Origin: Gymnopus androsaceus JB14
Lineage: Eukaryota > Basidiomycota > Agaricomycetes > Agaricales > Omphalotaceae
Length of the DNA stretch: 64,000 nucleotides
Reading direction: 5' to 3'
Assembly: GCA_009733575.1 (NCBI GenBank)
Contig: ML769422.1
Location: 138,319-202,318, forward strand
The notes below the pieces were generated by a model that was not told where the DNA came from, did not search any database, and saw only the letters and a list, made by a program, of their open reading frames with translations. The translations under genes and the position numbers were made by a program. Positions 61,631-64,000 of this stretch are shown here, piece by piece (position 1 is the first letter of the stretch; every line of letters starts with the position of its first letter).

Positions 61631-63854
61631 ATGCTTCGAAATGCGAGGGTCAAATTGCAACAGTTAACGAGCACGGTGGGCTATCATGGTAAGCCTTGAA
61701 ACTCCCTTAATAACTAATAATTTACATCGTTTATACAGTAAAAGTCAAACCCAAGCTTTTCGAAGAAACTGTTGATATTCTGGTAAGGGAGCGGAGGTAT
61801 GCTGAGGCTGGGAGAGTTTTTATGCAAGACTTGGAGCCCAAGTGGAGGACGAAGGGGCTTATGTTGGGCTTGGTTCGGGAAGACGATACCACATTCCTAT
61901 CCAACCTCCGCGTCTTATTCAACTCGGCTCCGCTCATGCGCTCGCACTCACACGACTTTATTCATCTCTTCCACATTTATCAACACCAATTTGGCTTTGG
62001 ACTTGCGCTGCAGCTGGATGTTGTGCGTCTTTTTATTGAGGCGAATGTCGAACCCTCATCCCCGGATAATAACACTCTATGCTGGTCTACTAGCTCAAGC
62101 TAGCCGAGTCGACGAGGCGTTGGAATTCGTGGCGCAGTTCCAATCCAACTCACATCCATATACCGCTATTCTCGCTAATGCTCCTCCTACGGACATGAAC
62201 ACGGATCGCATACTATCGACAATGTCCTCGCGAAACATCACCACCGACAAGAGTCTCTTTAATGTTCTTATTAGGGATCAAGCGAGGAAGGCAGGGATTG
62301 AAATGGGGACTTCGATAAAGGAGCCAAAGATCACTAGTAGGGATGACGCCTCCGAAATAACTCAAATCTGGGACTCTATCTCCAGAAGCCAAACCACAGA
62401 AGATAAGAAAATTGCTTTGGAAAGAGCATTTGTCTTGTATCATGCTTTGTGTAGTGTGGCTACCGAGCATTCTGCGCGCGACGCCGAGTCTACCCACAGT
62501 GCCCACTCGTCCGAGGCGTTTAAACCAGATTTCTACACCTATCGTACACTTTGGGGACTACTAGCTAGGAGACCGAAGTGGAAGTTTACAGCTTCTTCAG
62601 GAGGAGAGTCAGAGTCTATCATGGAAGAACGCGACGGGGATGAAGAGGATGCGGATGAATCGCCAATCGTACATCCTAGAAAACTCTTTTACGACATGTC
62701 GAGGTTTTATCTGTCTGCATTGCCTTCCTTCTCTTCCTCTGACCCTTCCCCGAATTTCCGCTCCTTGTCATCACGGATGCATTCCCCTTCCCGCAAAGTG
62801 ATACACACTGCGACACACTCACCGAAATCCGTCTCACAAATGCACCTCCTCATGAACACAGCCCTCCTCACCTTTCTTGCGAGGGGTGATTATCCTGGTG
62901 CAATGGTTGTGCTGAGGTATTTCACTGGTGGATCTTTCATATCTCTTCAGTCAACTCGTCCGTCGGTTTCTTTGGACTCATGCGCTCCTCCGATTCGTCC
63001 GTCCAATTCCTCCTCGGGTGGCCTTCGTCGGATATGCCTGAAATCCCCCTCCGAACCTACCGAATCATCCTAACGCACCTACATCATCGTGTGGTTGACG
63101 ATTTGAAGCAGGTCTTGGGATGGCGAAGGCGTAGCAGTCGAAAGAAAGGGAATAATAGCGAAAGTGAACATGGGGGCTAGGTAGCAGGAGTGGTGGACAG
63201 GGAAGCCTCTGGGCCCGGTGGGTTCTCGGACTAGGCGCGAGTGATTTGCGGGGTTTTAAGGCATTGCTTTTTACCCAAACCCCCTCCTCAACAGACACTA
63301 ATTATAGGGGTGAGAGGGCTACCGAGAAGGAGATTGACTCGGCAAAACGAAAAACGCCCCACGAAAAAATCATGGAGCAGATTCTTTCGGTGGCTTTGTC
63401 GCCCATTGTTCACTCAGCTTCCAAGTCTGGCTTAAAGCACATGGGTTCGGCCCTGCCAACGTATGCTCAGATATTCTCTAGCACCGATACTGTTTCGTTT
63501 CCTCCACCCTCACCTTTGCATCCTTCTCGTTCGTCCCGACGTACAGCTCAGTCTGCGTTTCGGTCGTCGTCATATGTGTACGATGATGACGTTGAGAAAA
63601 GTCAACGGGATGCCCCACATCCATTAGAAAATCTAATTCAGCGCGCATGGGTTGTTGGGTACTTCGCCAATCAGCACCGGCATCATCGATCGCTATCTCC
63701 TACTCCTACTCTCAGCGCTTCGAGTACTGGTAGAGGAGATAGTGGGACCCAGACTGAAAGGCAAGAGAGCGAGGAGACCTCCCTTGCCAATGCATTAGCG
63801 ATATTCAAGGAAGAGGTGGAGAAGGCGAAGGGGGAGATGGTTGCTGTCCGTTAA
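61631..63854 (+). CDS. Pentatricopeptide-like repeat protein, several frame breaks
   Basis: Probably a PPR/TPR-type helical repeat protein, perhaps mitochondrial from its basic N-terminus (MLRNARVKLQQL). After an intron ending near 61738 it reads KPKLFEETVDILVRERRYAE, LALQLDVVRLFIEANVEPSS, then in the next frame IITLYAGLLAQASRVDEALE, ITTDKSLFNVLIRDQARKAG and FKPDFYTYRTLWGLLARRPK (a typical PPR helix pair), then MPEIPLRTYRIILTHLHHR near 63030, and finally PLENLIQRAWVVGYFA near 63625 with a coiled C-terminus to 63854. Frame changes occur near 62070, 62930 and 63175; the last is at a GGGGG run where one more G would restore the frame. Read together they suggest one gene with sequence errors. Specific identity unknown. 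Confidence 0.6.
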
Positions 63855-64000
63855 TGTCGGGAGTTGCCATGGGCCTTCTAAGATGGGTAGGGCTCTTCGA
63901 CAACTCTCAACTCTCTGCATCCTCCTCCGCCTTATACTTGTATACTGGGTTCCTCTACTGCAGGCTTTCTGAGCTTCGGCTCACCTTCAACAATGCAAGA
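63855..64000. other. Window end, no gene seen
   Basis: Presumed 3'UTR of the PPR-like gene; nothing further recognised. Confidence 0.4.

Overview
The window is nuclear DNA from a filamentous fungus, most likely a mushroom-forming basidiomycete (Agaricomycetes). The evidence is dense genes split by many short GT-AG introns, small intergenic gaps, F-box proteins of the basidiomycete type, single-copy eukaryotic housekeeping genes (importin beta, LSM7, PAN3, DPP III, a Prp2-like helicase, TFIIE beta, coilin, Yae1), and a NACHT-ankyrin receptor. No prokaryotic operon, rRNA gene, complete tRNA gene or CRISPR array was seen.

Layout. 1-2515 is a poor contig end: homopolymer-rich sequence, then a large inverted duplication around a 1 kb spacer. 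2297-9286 holds an amidohydrolase (-), YAE1 (+) and a Cid1-like nucleotidyltransferase (+). 10203-15296 holds two tandem UDP-glycosyltransferase (UGT) genes, A and B; B is decayed. 15330-19440 has LSM7 (-) and importin beta (+). 19686-34950 is an accessory island: two direct copies of a 1.3 kb segment, each carrying a GFA/CENP-V-like gene, bracket about 12.5 kb of nested DNA transposons, foldback repeats, a NACHT-ankyrin gene and a copia-type LTR that interrupts its end. 35082-54626 is a housekeeping block: coilin (-), F-box protein (-), DPP3 (+), PAN3 (+), sugar transporter (+), PRP2 (-), F-box/LRR-like protein (+). 55155-60124 has UGTs C and D, with an F-box tail fragment between them. 60310-63854 has TFIIE beta and a PPR-like protein.

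The four UGTs look like a two-gene block that was copied and then reshuffled: A and C share 3' ends and flanks, B and D share C-terminal signatures, and A and B are nearly identical at the 5' end. The most interesting accessory locus is the NACHT-ankyrin gene, whose last eight ankyrin repeats are nearly identical in DNA. That is the signature of a rapidly evolving fungal NOD-like receptor; here it carries a 2-base frameshift and is cut by an LTR.

Caution on quality: single-base frame breaks recur in genes that should be intact (PRP2 core near 51404, PRP2 N-terminal region, Cid1-like, F-box, PPR-like), sometimes at homopolymers. Many are probably uncorrected assembly indels, so every frameshift reported here should be read with that in mind. 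Exon joins were worked out by eye from GT-AG borders and reading frame; CDS spans include introns.
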